A stretch of DNA of 64,000 bases, from the NCBI RefSeq assembly GCF_018847975.1, contig NZ_CP072597.1, positions 5,805,001 to 5,869,000 on the forward strand, in the 5' to 3' direction. The notes under the pieces are model-generated. The model saw nothing but the letters and a program-made list of their open reading frames with translations, made no database searches and was not told where the DNA came from. Shown here piece after piece: positions 25,825-32,937 of this stretch. The translations under genes and the position numbers were made by a program. This DNA comes from Lysobacter sp. K5869 (lineage in GTDB: Bacteria; Pseudomonadota; Gammaproteobacteria; Xanthomonadales; Xanthomonadaceae). Positions within the stretch are counted from its first letter, which is position 1, and each line of letters starts with the position of its first letter.

Positions 25825-26718
25825 ATGCCGCCGGGCCCCAACGCCATCGCCGCGCCGCAGGTCAGCGCTTTCCATCACCGCGACACCGGCACCTGGAGCT
25901 ATCTGGTCGCCGATCCGTCGACCCGCGCGGCCGCCATCGTCGACCCGGTGCTGGACTTCGACGCGCGCTCCGGCCGCACCGGCCTGGACAGCGCGGCCGC
26001 GCTGCTCGCGCGCGCCGCCGCCGACGGCCTGCGCATCGACTGGCTGCTGGAAACCCACGCCCACGCCGATCACCTCAGCGGCGCCCACGCGCTGCGCGAA
26101 CGCTTGCAGGCCCAGACCGGCGGCGCACCGCGGCTGGCGATCGGCCGCCGCATCAATGAGGTGCGGCGCGTATTCGCGCCGCTGTTCGGCCTGCCCGACG
26201 GCGACGACGGCGCGTTCGATCATCTGTTCGACGACGACGAGGAGTTCGCGCTCGGCGCGCTGCCGGCGCGCGCGATCCCGGTGCCGGGCCACACCCAGGA
26301 CAGCCTCGCTTATCTGATCGGCGACGCGCTGTTCGTCGGCGATTCGCTGTTCATGCCCGACAGCGGCACCGCCCGCTGCGATTTCCCCGGCGGCGACGCG
26401 GCGATGCTGTACCAATCGATCCAGCGCCTGTACCGCCTGCCCGAGGCCACCCGCGTGTTCGTCTGCCACGACTACGGCAAGGACGGGCGCGAGCCGGCCT
26501 GCGAGACCAGCATCGGCGCGCAGAAACACGCCAACGCGCACGTGCGCGCCGACACCGCCGAGGCCGAGTTCGTCGGCCTGCGCGAAGCGCGCGACCGCAC
26601 CCTCGCGGTGCCGGCGTTGATCCTGCCGGCGTTGCAGGTCAACCTGCGCGGCGGCGCGCTGCCGGAGCCGGAGGCCAACGGCGTGCGCTATCTGAAACTG
26701 CCGCTCGATCAACTGTGA
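25825..26718 (+). CDS. Metallo-beta-lactamase-fold hydrolase (persulfide dioxygenase/Blh-like)
   Basis: A 297-residue metallo-hydrolase. The metal-binding motif THAHADHLSG (HxHxDH) is near residue 75. Downstream are PGHTQDSLAYLIGDALFVGDSLF (His and Asp ligands) and VCHDYG (last His). The segment DFPGGDAAMLYQSIQRLYRLP is typical of the ETHE1/Blh branch, whose members oxidise persulfides or work in sulfide detoxification. The glutathione-binding region was not examined in detail, so the substrate is uncertain. The next gene begins nine bases past the stop and is probably cotranscribed. That neighbour has a sulfite-oxidase-like fold, which makes a link to sulfur metabolism plausible. Confidence 0.85.
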   Translation: MPPGPNAIAAPQVSAFHHRDTGTWSYLVADPSTRAAAIVDPVLDFDARSGRTGLDSAAALLARAAADGLRIDWLLETHAHADHLSGAHALRERLQAQTGGAPRLAIGRRINEVRRVFAPLFGLPDGDDGAFDHLFDDDEEFALGALPARAIPVPGHTQDSLAYLIGDALFVGDSLFMPDSGTARCDFPGGDAAMLYQSIQRLYRLPEATRVFVCHDYGKDGREPACETSIGAQKHANAHVRADTAEAEFVGLREARDRTLAVPALILPALQVNLRGGALPEPEANGVRYLKLPLDQL

Positions 26719-26726
26719 GGAACCGC

Positions 26727-27248
26727 ATGCGCCGCATCGACCGCCGATCGTTCGTCCTGCCGCTGCTGTTGTTGGGCGCCTGCTTCGCCGCGCAAGCGCA
26801 CAAGCACGACGGCGCGCCGCACAAGCGCGGCGACGCCGCGGCGGTGCCGCCCGGCGCGGTGGAAGTGAAGCTGGACGAAGCGGTGCTGGCCAAGCTGCCG
26901 CAGGTGAAGGCCGAAGGCATGGCGCACGGCCGCAAGCTGGCCTGCGAAGGCGTGGCCCTGGTCGACCTGCTGCGCGCCAGCGGCGCGATGCCGGCCGAAC
27001 CGCTGCGCGGCGCGCAGCTCTCGCGCATGGCCCAGGTGCGCGCCCGCGACGGCTACCGCGCCGCGTTCTCGCTCGGCGAACTCGACCCGAGCCTGGGCAA
27101 CCGCCCGGTGGTGCTGACCCGCCGCTGCAACGGCGCCGAACTGCCGGCCGAGGACGGCCCGTGGCGCTTGATCGTGCCGGGCGAATCGCGGCCGGCGCGG
27201 TGGGTGCGGCAGGTGGAATCGATCCGGGTGAGCGACGCGGAGGTTTGA
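26727..27248 (+). CDS. Small exported molybdopterin-domain (sulfite-oxidase-like) protein
   Basis: A 173-residue protein with a signal peptide ([20 protein letters not shown]). The rest resembles the C-terminal half of the oxidoreductase molybdopterin-binding fold: [58 protein letters not shown]. The Cys of CEG may correspond to the Mo-binding Cys, but the domain is shorter than in YedY or sulfite oxidase. It may therefore bind no cofactor. AGGA six bases upstream supports this ATG over a GTG that overlaps the previous stop. It is followed by a repeat-rich gap and then molybdate transport genes, which fits a molybdenum-related role. Confidence 0.75.
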   Translation: MRRIDRRSFVLPLLLLGACFAAQAHKHDGAPHKRGDAAAVPPGAVEVKLDEAVLAKLPQVKAEGMAHGRKLACEGVALVDLLRASGAMPAEPLRGAQLSRMAQVRARDGYRAAFSLGELDPSLGNRPVVLTRRCNGAELPAEDGPWRLIVPGESRPARWVRQVESIRVSDAEV

Positions 27249-27283
27249 GGCGCTTTATCGAAGCATCGCGCTGAAGTCTCTGG

Positions 27284-27450
27284 ATCCCCGCCTGCGCGGG
27301 GATGACGTACTGGAAGAGGCGCGACGGAATCCACTTGAACCCAATCCGCCCGAACGGAATCCGTTCGATCGCAATCCGTTCGACCGCCCTGCCCGCCCAA
27401 CAACGCTGGCCGCGCCTCCCACCCGGCCGTCGTTCCCGCGAACGCGGGAA
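27284..27450. repeat. 15-bp tandem repeats flanked by two palindromes upstream of modA
   Basis: AATCC recurs at 27328, 27343, 27358 and 27373, exactly 15 bases apart (units such as GGATTCCGTTCGGGC on the minus strand). On one side is the palindrome ATCCCCGCCTGCGCGGGGAT (27284-27303), on the other TTCCCGCGAACGCGGGAA (27433-27450). Both palindromes belong to widespread intergenic types. No gene is supported between 27249 and 27606. Confidence 0.8.
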
Positions 27451-27606
27451 CCCAGGGCTTCATCCAGACAGACTTTCCGATCCGACGCTTTTCGCCCGGA
27501 CCGCGGCGATTTGAGATCGACCGTCCCGCCCGCGAAACCGCCCGGGCGACGCATTCCCGTCCCACTCCCGGGTTACTCTGAACCCCTCTCCACGCCGGCT
27601 CCGCCC

Positions 27607-28392
27607 ATGAACCTCCGCCGCCGCGTCCTCGGCGCTCTGTGCGCTCTCGGTTTCGCCCTCGCCGCCACCGCCGCGCCGGCGCAGGCGCAGAAAACGCCGC
27701 TCACGGTGTTCGCCGCCGCCAGCCTCAAGGAATCGCTCGACGAAGCCGCTGCGGCCTACGAGAAGCAGACCGGCCAGCCGGTGCGCGCCTCCTACGCCGC
27801 CAGCTCCGCGCTGGCGCGGCAGATCGAACAGGGCGCGCCGGCGGATCTGTTCTTCTCCGCCGACTTGGACTGGATGGATTACCTGCAGCAGCGCCAGTTG
27901 CTCGTCGACGCCACCCGCCGCAACGTGCTCGGCAACACCTTGGTGCTGATCGCGCCGAAGGACAGCCAGGCCAAGCCGCTCGCGCTCAAGCCCGGCGTCG
28001 ATCTGCGCCCGCTGCTCGGCGACGGCCGCCTCGCGCTGGCGCTGACCGCGAGCGTGCCGGCCGGCAAGTACGCGCGCGCCGCGTTCGAGAAACTTGGCGT
28101 GTGGGAGCAACTGCAGCCGCGCGTGGCCGAAGGCGAGAACGTGCGCGCCGCGCTGATGCTGGTCGCGCGCGGCGAAGCGCCGCTGGGCGTGGTCTACGGC
28201 AGCGACGCGCAAGCCGAACCCAAGGTGCGGGTGCTGGCGACCTTCCCCGCCGACAGCCACGCGCCGATCGTCTATCCCGTGGCCGTGGTCAAGGCCAGCG
28301 CCGCCCCGGGCGCGGCCGGGTTCGCGCAATGGCTGCGCGGCAAGCAGGCCGCGGCGATCTTCCGCCGTCACGGCTTCGCGCCGCTGCCGTGA
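27607..28392 (+). CDS. modA: Molybdate ABC transporter, periplasmic binding protein
   Basis: Captures molybdate in the periplasm and delivers it to ModBC. The 261-residue protein has a signal peptide ([20 protein letters not shown], cleaved after AQA). The mature start [20 protein letters not shown] is typical, with the oxyanion-binding Ser in [29 protein letters not shown] carries the second Ser, and the hinge GVVYGSDA and C-terminal [10 protein letters not shown] are also present. The chosen ATG starts the signal peptide. modB follows after an 84-base gap filled by a 17-bp start-codon ladder. Confidence 0.96.
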   Translation: MNLRRRVLGALCALGFALAATAAPAQAQKTPLTVFAAASLKESLDEAAAAYEKQTGQPVRASYAASSALARQIEQGAPADLFFSADLDWMDYLQQRQLLVDATRRNVLGNTLVLIAPKDSQAKPLALKPGVDLRPLLGDGRLALALTASVPAGKYARAAFEKLGVWEQLQPRVAEGENVRAALMLVARGEAPLGVVYGSDAQAEPKVRVLATFPADSHAPIVYPVAVVKASAAPGAAGFAQWLRGKQAAAIFRRHGFAPLP

Positions 28393-28408
28393 GCCGCGCC
28401 GCGGTCCG

Positions 28409-28479
28409 ATGCGCGCGCGATCCGAATGAGCGTCGAACCCGAATGAACGCCGGAACCGAATGAGCGCCGGACCCAAATG
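28409..28479 (+). repeat. 17-bp tandem repeat forming a ladder of ATGA-coupled mini-ORFs before modB
   Basis: ATG codons lie at 28409, 28426, 28443, 28460 and 28477, each 17 bases apart; the last is the modB start. Each of the first four opens a six-codon frame (MRARSE, MSVEPE, MNAGTE, MSAGPK) whose TGA overlaps the next ATG as ATGA. The last three units also resemble the start of modB itself (MSAGF). The units carry GGA-type weak ribosome sites. The chain begins 16 bases after the modA stop. Whether these frames are translated is unknown. Confidence 0.9.
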
Positions 28480-29181
28480 AGCGCTGGATTCGCCGGCTTC
28501 AGCGACGCCGAGCTGACCGCGATCGCGCTCAGCCTGAAAGTCGCCGCCGCCGCCACCGTCTGCAGCCTGCCGTTCGGCGTCGCGGTCGGCTGGCTGCTGG
28601 CGCGCACGCGCTTTCCCGGCAAGCTGCTGGTCGACACGCTGATGTACTTGCCGCTGGTGTTGCCGCCGGTGGTCACCGGCTACGCGCTGCTGATCGGCTT
28701 CGGCGCGCAGGGGCCGATCGGGCGTTTTCTGTCCGAGCACTTCGGAATCGTGTTCGCGTTCCGCTGGACCGGCGCGGCGCTGGCCAGCGCGATCATGGGC
28801 TTCCCGCTGATGGTGCGCGCGATCCGGCTGTCGATCGAGGCGGTGGACCCACGCCTGGAACAAGCCGCCGCCACGCTCGGCGCCAACCCGTGGCGGGTGT
28901 TTTTCGGAGTGACGCTGCCGCTGGCCTGGCCCGGGCTGTTGGCCGGCGCGGTGCTGTGCTTCGCCAAGGCGCTGGGCGAATTCGGCGCCACGATCACCTT
29001 CGTGTCCAACATCGCCGGCGAAACCCAGACCTTGTCGTCGGCGATCTGGGGCTTGATGCAAACGCCCGGCGCCGAATCCGGCGTGCTGCGCCTGGCCCTG
29101 GTCGCGGTCGCGCTGTCGTTCGCCGCGGTGTTCGTGTCCGAATGGCTGGTGCAGCGCCAACGCGCGGGAACGCAGCGATGA
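28477..29181 (+). CDS. modB: Molybdate ABC transporter, permease
   Basis: Inner-membrane channel of the molybdate importer, 234 residues with about five to six helices (LSLKVAAAATVCSLPFGVAV, LMYLPLVLPPVVTGYALLIG, FVSEWLVQ at the end). The EAA coupling loop that contacts ModC is AATLGANPWRVFFGVTLPLA. GEFGATITFVSNIAGETQT is typical of ModB. Start selection is complicated by four upstream ATGs spaced 17 bases apart, all of which stop after six codons, so only this ATG reads through. The stop overlaps the modC start (ATGA). Confidence 0.96.
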   Translation: MSAGFAGFSDAELTAIALSLKVAAAATVCSLPFGVAVGWLLARTRFPGKLLVDTLMYLPLVLPPVVTGYALLIGFGAQGPIGRFLSEHFGIVFAFRWTGAALASAIMGFPLMVRAIRLSIEAVDPRLEQAAATLGANPWRVFFGVTLPLAWPGLLAGAVLCFAKALGEFGATITFVSNIAGETQTLSSAIWGLMQTPGAESGVLRLALVAVALSFAAVFVSEWLVQRQRAGTQR

Positions 29182-29816
29182 ACGCGGCGAGCGCCGGTTT
29201 CGACATCGACATCGAACTGAGCCGCGGCTCGTTCCGGCGCGCGTTCGCGATCCGCAGCCCATCGCGCGTGGTCGCCGTGGTCGGCGACTCCGGCGCGGGC
29301 AAGACCTCGCTGCTGCACGCCATCGCCGGCCTGCTGCGGCCCACGCGCGGACGCATCGTCGTCGCCGGCGACACCTTGTTCGACCGCGACCGCCGCATCG
29401 ACCTGCCCGCGCACCGCCGCCGCATCGGCTACGTGTTCCAGGACGCGCGCCTGTTCCCGCACCTGGACGTGCGCGCCAACCTGCTCTACGGCCTGCGCGG
29501 AGCGGCCGCGCGCGAACGCCGCTTCGAGTTGGCCGACATCGTCGAACTGCTCGGCATCGAGCATCTGCTCGCGCGCGGCACCGCGGGCTTATCGGGCGGC
29601 GAAACGCAGCGCGTCGCCCTCGGCCGCGCGCTGCTGTCGCAGCCGCGCATCCTGCTGCTGGACGAACCGCTGTCGATGCTCGACATGAACCGCCGCGACG
29701 AGTTGCTGCCGTATCTGCAGCGCGTGCGCGACGAGAGCGGCTTGCCGATGATCTACGTCAGCCATTATCCCGAGGAAGTGCGGCGGATTGCGGAGGATGT
29801 GCATCGGGTGGGGTGA
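29178..29816 (+). CDS. modC: Molybdate ABC transporter, ATP-binding protein (short form)
   Basis: ATPase that powers molybdate import. All nucleotide-binding motifs are present: Walker A GDSGAGKTS, Q-loop YVFQDARLFPHL, signature LSGGETQRVALGRALL, Walker B ILLLDEPLS, and H-loop YVSHYPEE. At 212 residues it ends just after the ATPase core. The C-terminal Mop/TOBE domain of classic ModC (about 350 residues), which senses molybdate, is missing. No leftover downstream fragment is visible, since a palindromic repeat follows ten bases later. It is coupled to modB by ATGA. Confidence 0.93.
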   Translation: MNAASAGFDIDIELSRGSFRRAFAIRSPSRVVAVVGDSGAGKTSLLHAIAGLLRPTRGRIVVAGDTLFDRDRRIDLPAHRRRIGYVFQDARLFPHLDVRANLLYGLRGAAARERRFELADIVELLGIEHLLARGTAGLSGGETQRVALGRALLSQPRILLLDEPLSMLDMNRRDELLPYLQRVRDESGLPMIYVSHYPEEVRRIAEDVHRVG

Positions 29817-29825
29817 GGCGCGCAG

Positions 29826-29898
29826 AAGATAGCGAATAGAAGATAGGAGATAGCGAGAAACCGGGCTTTTGCTATCTCCTATCTTCTATCCGCTATCT
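29826..29898. repeat. 28-bp-arm palindrome between modC and the acetyl-CoA hydrolase gene
   Basis: Arms near 29826-29854 and 29871-29898 pair over about 28 bases with one mismatch and are built of GATAGCGA/TCGCTATC submotifs, with a loop ending GGGCTTTT. The same element is found in modified form inside the metE riboswitch (18107-18198). It directly follows modC and can serve as its transcript end. It is AT-rich compared with everything around it. Confidence 0.88.
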
Positions 29899-29956
29899 CC
29901 CACCCCGCTCCCACCCGCCCTCATCGCCTTGACGGGCCCGATGCCATACTCGGGCG

Positions 29957-31984
29957 ATGACCGAGTCCGCCCGCGAAACCCAGCCGTTCCAGTCCCTCGC
30001 CGACGCCGTCGAGTTTCTCTACCGACGCGTCGACGGCCCGCTGCACGTCGGCGCGCCGCTCGGCCTGGGCAAGCCGCACCGCCTGCTCAACGCGCTGTAC
30101 GAGCGCGCCGAGCGCGAGCCCTCGCGGCGCCTGCATCTGTACACCGCGCTGTCGCTGGATCCGCCCGGCGCCGGCAAGGGCTTGGAGGCGCGGTTCCTGC
30201 GCCCGTTCGCGCAGCGCCATTTCGGCGACGACTATCCGCGGCTGGCCTACGTGCAGGCGCTCAAGCGCAACGCGTTGCCGGCGCATATGGAAGTCGAGGA
30301 GTTCTATCTGCAATCGGGCGCGCTGCTCAACGCGCAGGCGGCGCAGCGCCGTTACGCCAGCCTCAACTACACCCACGTCGCCCGCGCGCTGGCCGACCGC
30401 GGGGTCAACGCGGTGGTGCAGAAGGTCGCGCCGGATCCGGCCGGCAGCGGCCGCTTGTCGCTGTCGTGCAATACCGACCTGACTTTCGACGCGATCGACG
30501 CCATCGTCGCGCGCGGCTTGCCACGGCCGGTGCTGATCGCCGAAGTCGATCCGCTGCTGCCGTGGCTCGGCGGCAGCGCGGCGGTGGACGCATCGTTCTT
30601 CGACGCGGTGGTGACGCCGCCGGGTCCGTATCCGAAGTTGTTCGGCTTGCCGCGGCAACCGGTGAGCGACGCGGATTACGCGATCGGGTTCCATGCCAGC
30701 ACCTTGGTGCGCGACGGCGGGACCTTGCAGATCGGGATCGGGACGTTGGCGGATGCGCTTTGCCATGCGCTGGTGTTGCGGCATACGGACAATGCGGCGT
30801 ATTGGCGGGTGTTGGGGGCGTTGGGGTACGCGCAGGGCGGGGAGTCGAGGGATGCGGGAATTTCGCCGCGGCAAGATGTCGCTTCGGGTGAAGTTGACCT
30901 CTCCGGCACCCGTAACGCGAAGGCGCCAATGGCGCCGCTCGGTCCGTTTGGCGTCGGGCTTTTTGGCTGCAGCGAAATGCTCAACGAAGGCTTCCGCCGC
31001 CTCGTCGAAGTCGGCGTCATCAAGCGCAAGGTGATCGACGATCTCGACTTCATGCGCCGCCTGCACGAGGGGCGCGCCGACGCGGCCGACCTGGAGCGGC
31101 TCGAGCGCGAAGGCGAGTACCTGCAAGGCGGCTTCTATCTGGGCTCGCAGGACTTCTACGACTGGCTGCGCGACATGCCCGAGCACGAGCGCCGCGGCAT
31201 CAGCATGCGCCGCATCAGCGAGGTCAACGAACTCTACGGCGGCAACGAAACGCTGGAACGCCTGCAACGCCGCGACGCGCGCTTCTTCAACAGCTGCATG
31301 ATGGCCACCGCGCTCGGCGCGGCGGTCTCCGACACGCTCGACGACGGGCGCGTGGTGTCCGGCGTGGGCGGGCAATACAACTTCGTCGCGATGGCCCATG
31401 CCCTGCCCGACGCGCGCTCGGCGCTGATGCTGCGCGCCACTCGCGACAGCGGCGGCGAAACCCGTTCCAACGTGGTGTGGAACTACGCGCAGACGACGAT
31501 CCCGCGCCATCTGCGCGACGTCTACGTCACCGAGTACGGCATCGCCGACTTGCGCGGCAAGACCGACGAAGACTGCATCCTGGCGATGGCCGGCGTGGCC
31601 GCGGCCGGCCACCAGTTCCCGCTGCTGCAGGCGGCGATGCGCAGCGGCAAACTGCCGTCCGCGCATTACCGCCTCAGCGACCGCAACACGCCGCGCCGGC
31701 TGAGCGAAGCGCTGGCGCCGCTGCGCAAGGCCGGCGCGCTGCCCGACTACCCGCTCGGCAGCGACTTCACCGCGGTCGAGCAGCGACTGGTCAAAGCCTT
31801 GGCGTGGCTCAAGGCGAACACCGCCGGCAACGGCGCGAAGGCGCGCACCGTGCTCAAGGCTTTGTTCTCGTCCGGCGCCGTCGATGCCGAAGCGATGCAG
31901 CGAATGGGATTGGAGCGGCCGCGCGGTTTCGGCGAGCGGATCGAGGCGCGGCTGGTCGCGCTGGCCTTGCGCGAGACCGCCTGA
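29957..31984 (+). CDS. Acetyl-CoA hydrolase/transferase family protein
   Basis: A 675-residue protein of the acetyl-CoA hydrolase/CoA-transferase family, longer than the roughly 500-residue Ach1/Cat1 enzymes. Family landmarks are IGFHASTLVRDGGTLQIGIG, VSGVGGQYNFVAMAHALPDA (glycine-rich CoA loop) and YVTEYGIADLRGKTDEDC with the Glu of the TEYG motif, which normally forms the glutamyl-CoA intermediate. The extra length lies in an N-terminal region and a middle insert (about 300-420). A stretch near 30690-30910 uses TTG, GGG and GCG codons more than the rest of the gene. It probably exchanges CoA between short acyl groups. The real donor and acceptor are unknown. Confidence 0.85.
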   Translation: MTESARETQPFQSLADAVEFLYRRVDGPLHVGAPLGLGKPHRLLNALYERAEREPSRRLHLYTALSLDPPGAGKGLEARFLRPFAQRHFGDDYPRLAYVQALKRNALPAHMEVEEFYLQSGALLNAQAAQRRYASLNYTHVARALADRGVNAVVQKVAPDPAGSGRLSLSCNTDLTFDAIDAIVARGLPRPVLIAEVDPLLPWLGGSAAVDASFFDAVVTPPGPYPKLFGLPRQPVSDADYAIGFHASTLVRDGGTLQIGIGTLADALCHALVLRHTDNAAYWRVLGALGYAQGGESRDAGISPRQDVASGEVDLSGTRNAKAPMAPLGPFGVGLFGCSEMLNEGFRRLVEVGVIKRKVIDDLDFMRRLHEGRADAADLERLEREGEYLQGGFYLGSQDFYDWLRDMPEHERRGISMRRISEVNELYGGNETLERLQRRDARFFNSCMMATALGAAVSDTLDDGRVVSGVGGQYNFVAMAHALPDARSALMLRATRDSGGETRSNVVWNYAQTTIPRHLRDVYVTEYGIADLRGKTDEDCILAMAGVAAAGHQFPLLQAAMRSGKLPSAHYRLSDRNTPRRLSEALAPLRKAGALPDYPLGSDFTAVEQRLVKALAWLKANTAGNGAKARTVLKALFSSGAVDAEAMQRMGLERPRGFGERIEARLVALALRETA

Positions 31985-32096
31985 CGCGCGCGATCGCGCG
32001 CGCGCCGCGTTCCGACGCCCGCGCGCGGATTTCCCCTAGGCCGGTGTCGGACCACGGCCGATAACCGCCCTCGCCCGCAGCCGCGATGCTGCGGGC

Positions 32097-32867
32097 ATGA
32101 ACCCGACGCACGACGCCCGCCTCGATCCGACGCCTACCCCGCCCCCGGACGCCCGGCGCATCCACGTGGTCACTGCCACCTGCATCCGCCGCCGCCGCAT
32201 CTTCGCCAGCGACCATGTCGCGCGCATCGCGGCGGCGTCCATCGTCGATCCGGACAAATGGCTGGGCGCGCAGTTGCTGTGTTGGGTGTTGATGCCGGAC
32301 CACTGGCTCGGCCTGATCCAACTCGGCGAAGGCATCCGCCTGGAAAGCGTGGTCGCTTCGATGAAAGGCCGCGCGGCGCGTGCGGTCAACCGCGCTTTGA
32401 ATCGGAAAGGCTATGTGTGGATGCCGGGCTTTCACGGCGAAGCCTTGCGCGAACAAGAAGACCCGCTGGAGGCCGCGCGCCGCCTCGTCGCGCAGCCCCG
32501 GCGCGCGGGATTGGTGCAGCGAACCGGCGACTACCCTTATTGGGACGCGGTCTGGACGCAGCGACGAACCGGGGAACTGAAACCGCTGCCCTACGCGCTC
32601 GCGTGGCCTCGCACGCCGCCGGACGGCTCGCCCTCGTCCGCCGGAACGCTCGATGCCGCAGATGAGTTTCGCGCCGCGCCACCAAGCGATACGGCCACCG
32701 CGCCGACGCCGTCGTCGATACCGGATTCGCTGTCGGACCCGCCGCATGCGCCGCGCCGGTCGCCGATGCCGCCGGGAGAGATCCGAACGCGCCGTACGGC
32801 AGCGACGCCACGAACGACCCAGCAGCCGAACACTAAGAGCGCGCGCAAAAATGAATCGGCGCCATAA
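32097..32867 (+). CDS. REP-associated tyrosine transposase-like protein, catalytic residues lost
   Basis: A 256-residue protein of the RAYT branch of the IS200/IS605-like Y1 transposases. Family signatures are HVVTATCIRRRRIFA, LLCWVLMPDHW, GFHGEALRE and the C-terminal DYPYWDAVWTQ. The HUH metal motif should read HxH but here is H69-W70-L71. The catalytic Tyr normally found in an ARYIVANP-like helix is replaced by Arg129 (ARRLVAQPRRAGL). The protein should therefore be unable to cut DNA in the usual way, although the frame is intact. A Pro/Ser/Thr-rich tail of about 75 residues follows. REP-type palindromes are plentiful in the window. It may be a decaying gene or a domesticated DNA-binding protein. 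Confidence 0.85.
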   Translation: MNPTHDARLDPTPTPPPDARRIHVVTATCIRRRRIFASDHVARIAAASIVDPDKWLGAQLLCWVLMPDHWLGLIQLGEGIRLESVVASMKGRAARAVNRALNRKGYVWMPGFHGEALREQEDPLEAARRLVAQPRRAGLVQRTGDYPYWDAVWTQRRTGELKPLPYALAWPRTPPDGSPSSAGTLDAADEFRAAPPSDTATAPTPSSIPDSLSDPPHAPRRSPMPPGEIRTRRTAATPRTTQQPNTKSARKNESAP

Positions 32868-32870
32868 CAA

Positions 32871-32895
32871 AACGGGGACGCCTGGCGTCCCCGTT
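32871..32895 (-). terminator. Rho-independent terminator of tkt
   Basis: AACGGGGACG and CGTCCCCGTT form a ten-pair stem around CCTGG. On the minus strand it is followed by TTTTGTT. It begins 43 bases past the tkt stop and abuts the stop of the converging transposase-like gene. Confidence 0.82.
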
Positions 32896-32937
32896 CGGTC
32901 GCCGCCCCGCGTGCGGGGCGGCCGATGCAAAACCCGA

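Noticed and set aside
32097..32867. Active IS200-like insertion sequence.
   Set aside because: Both catalytic motifs are substituted and no flanking element ends were identified immediately around the gene.
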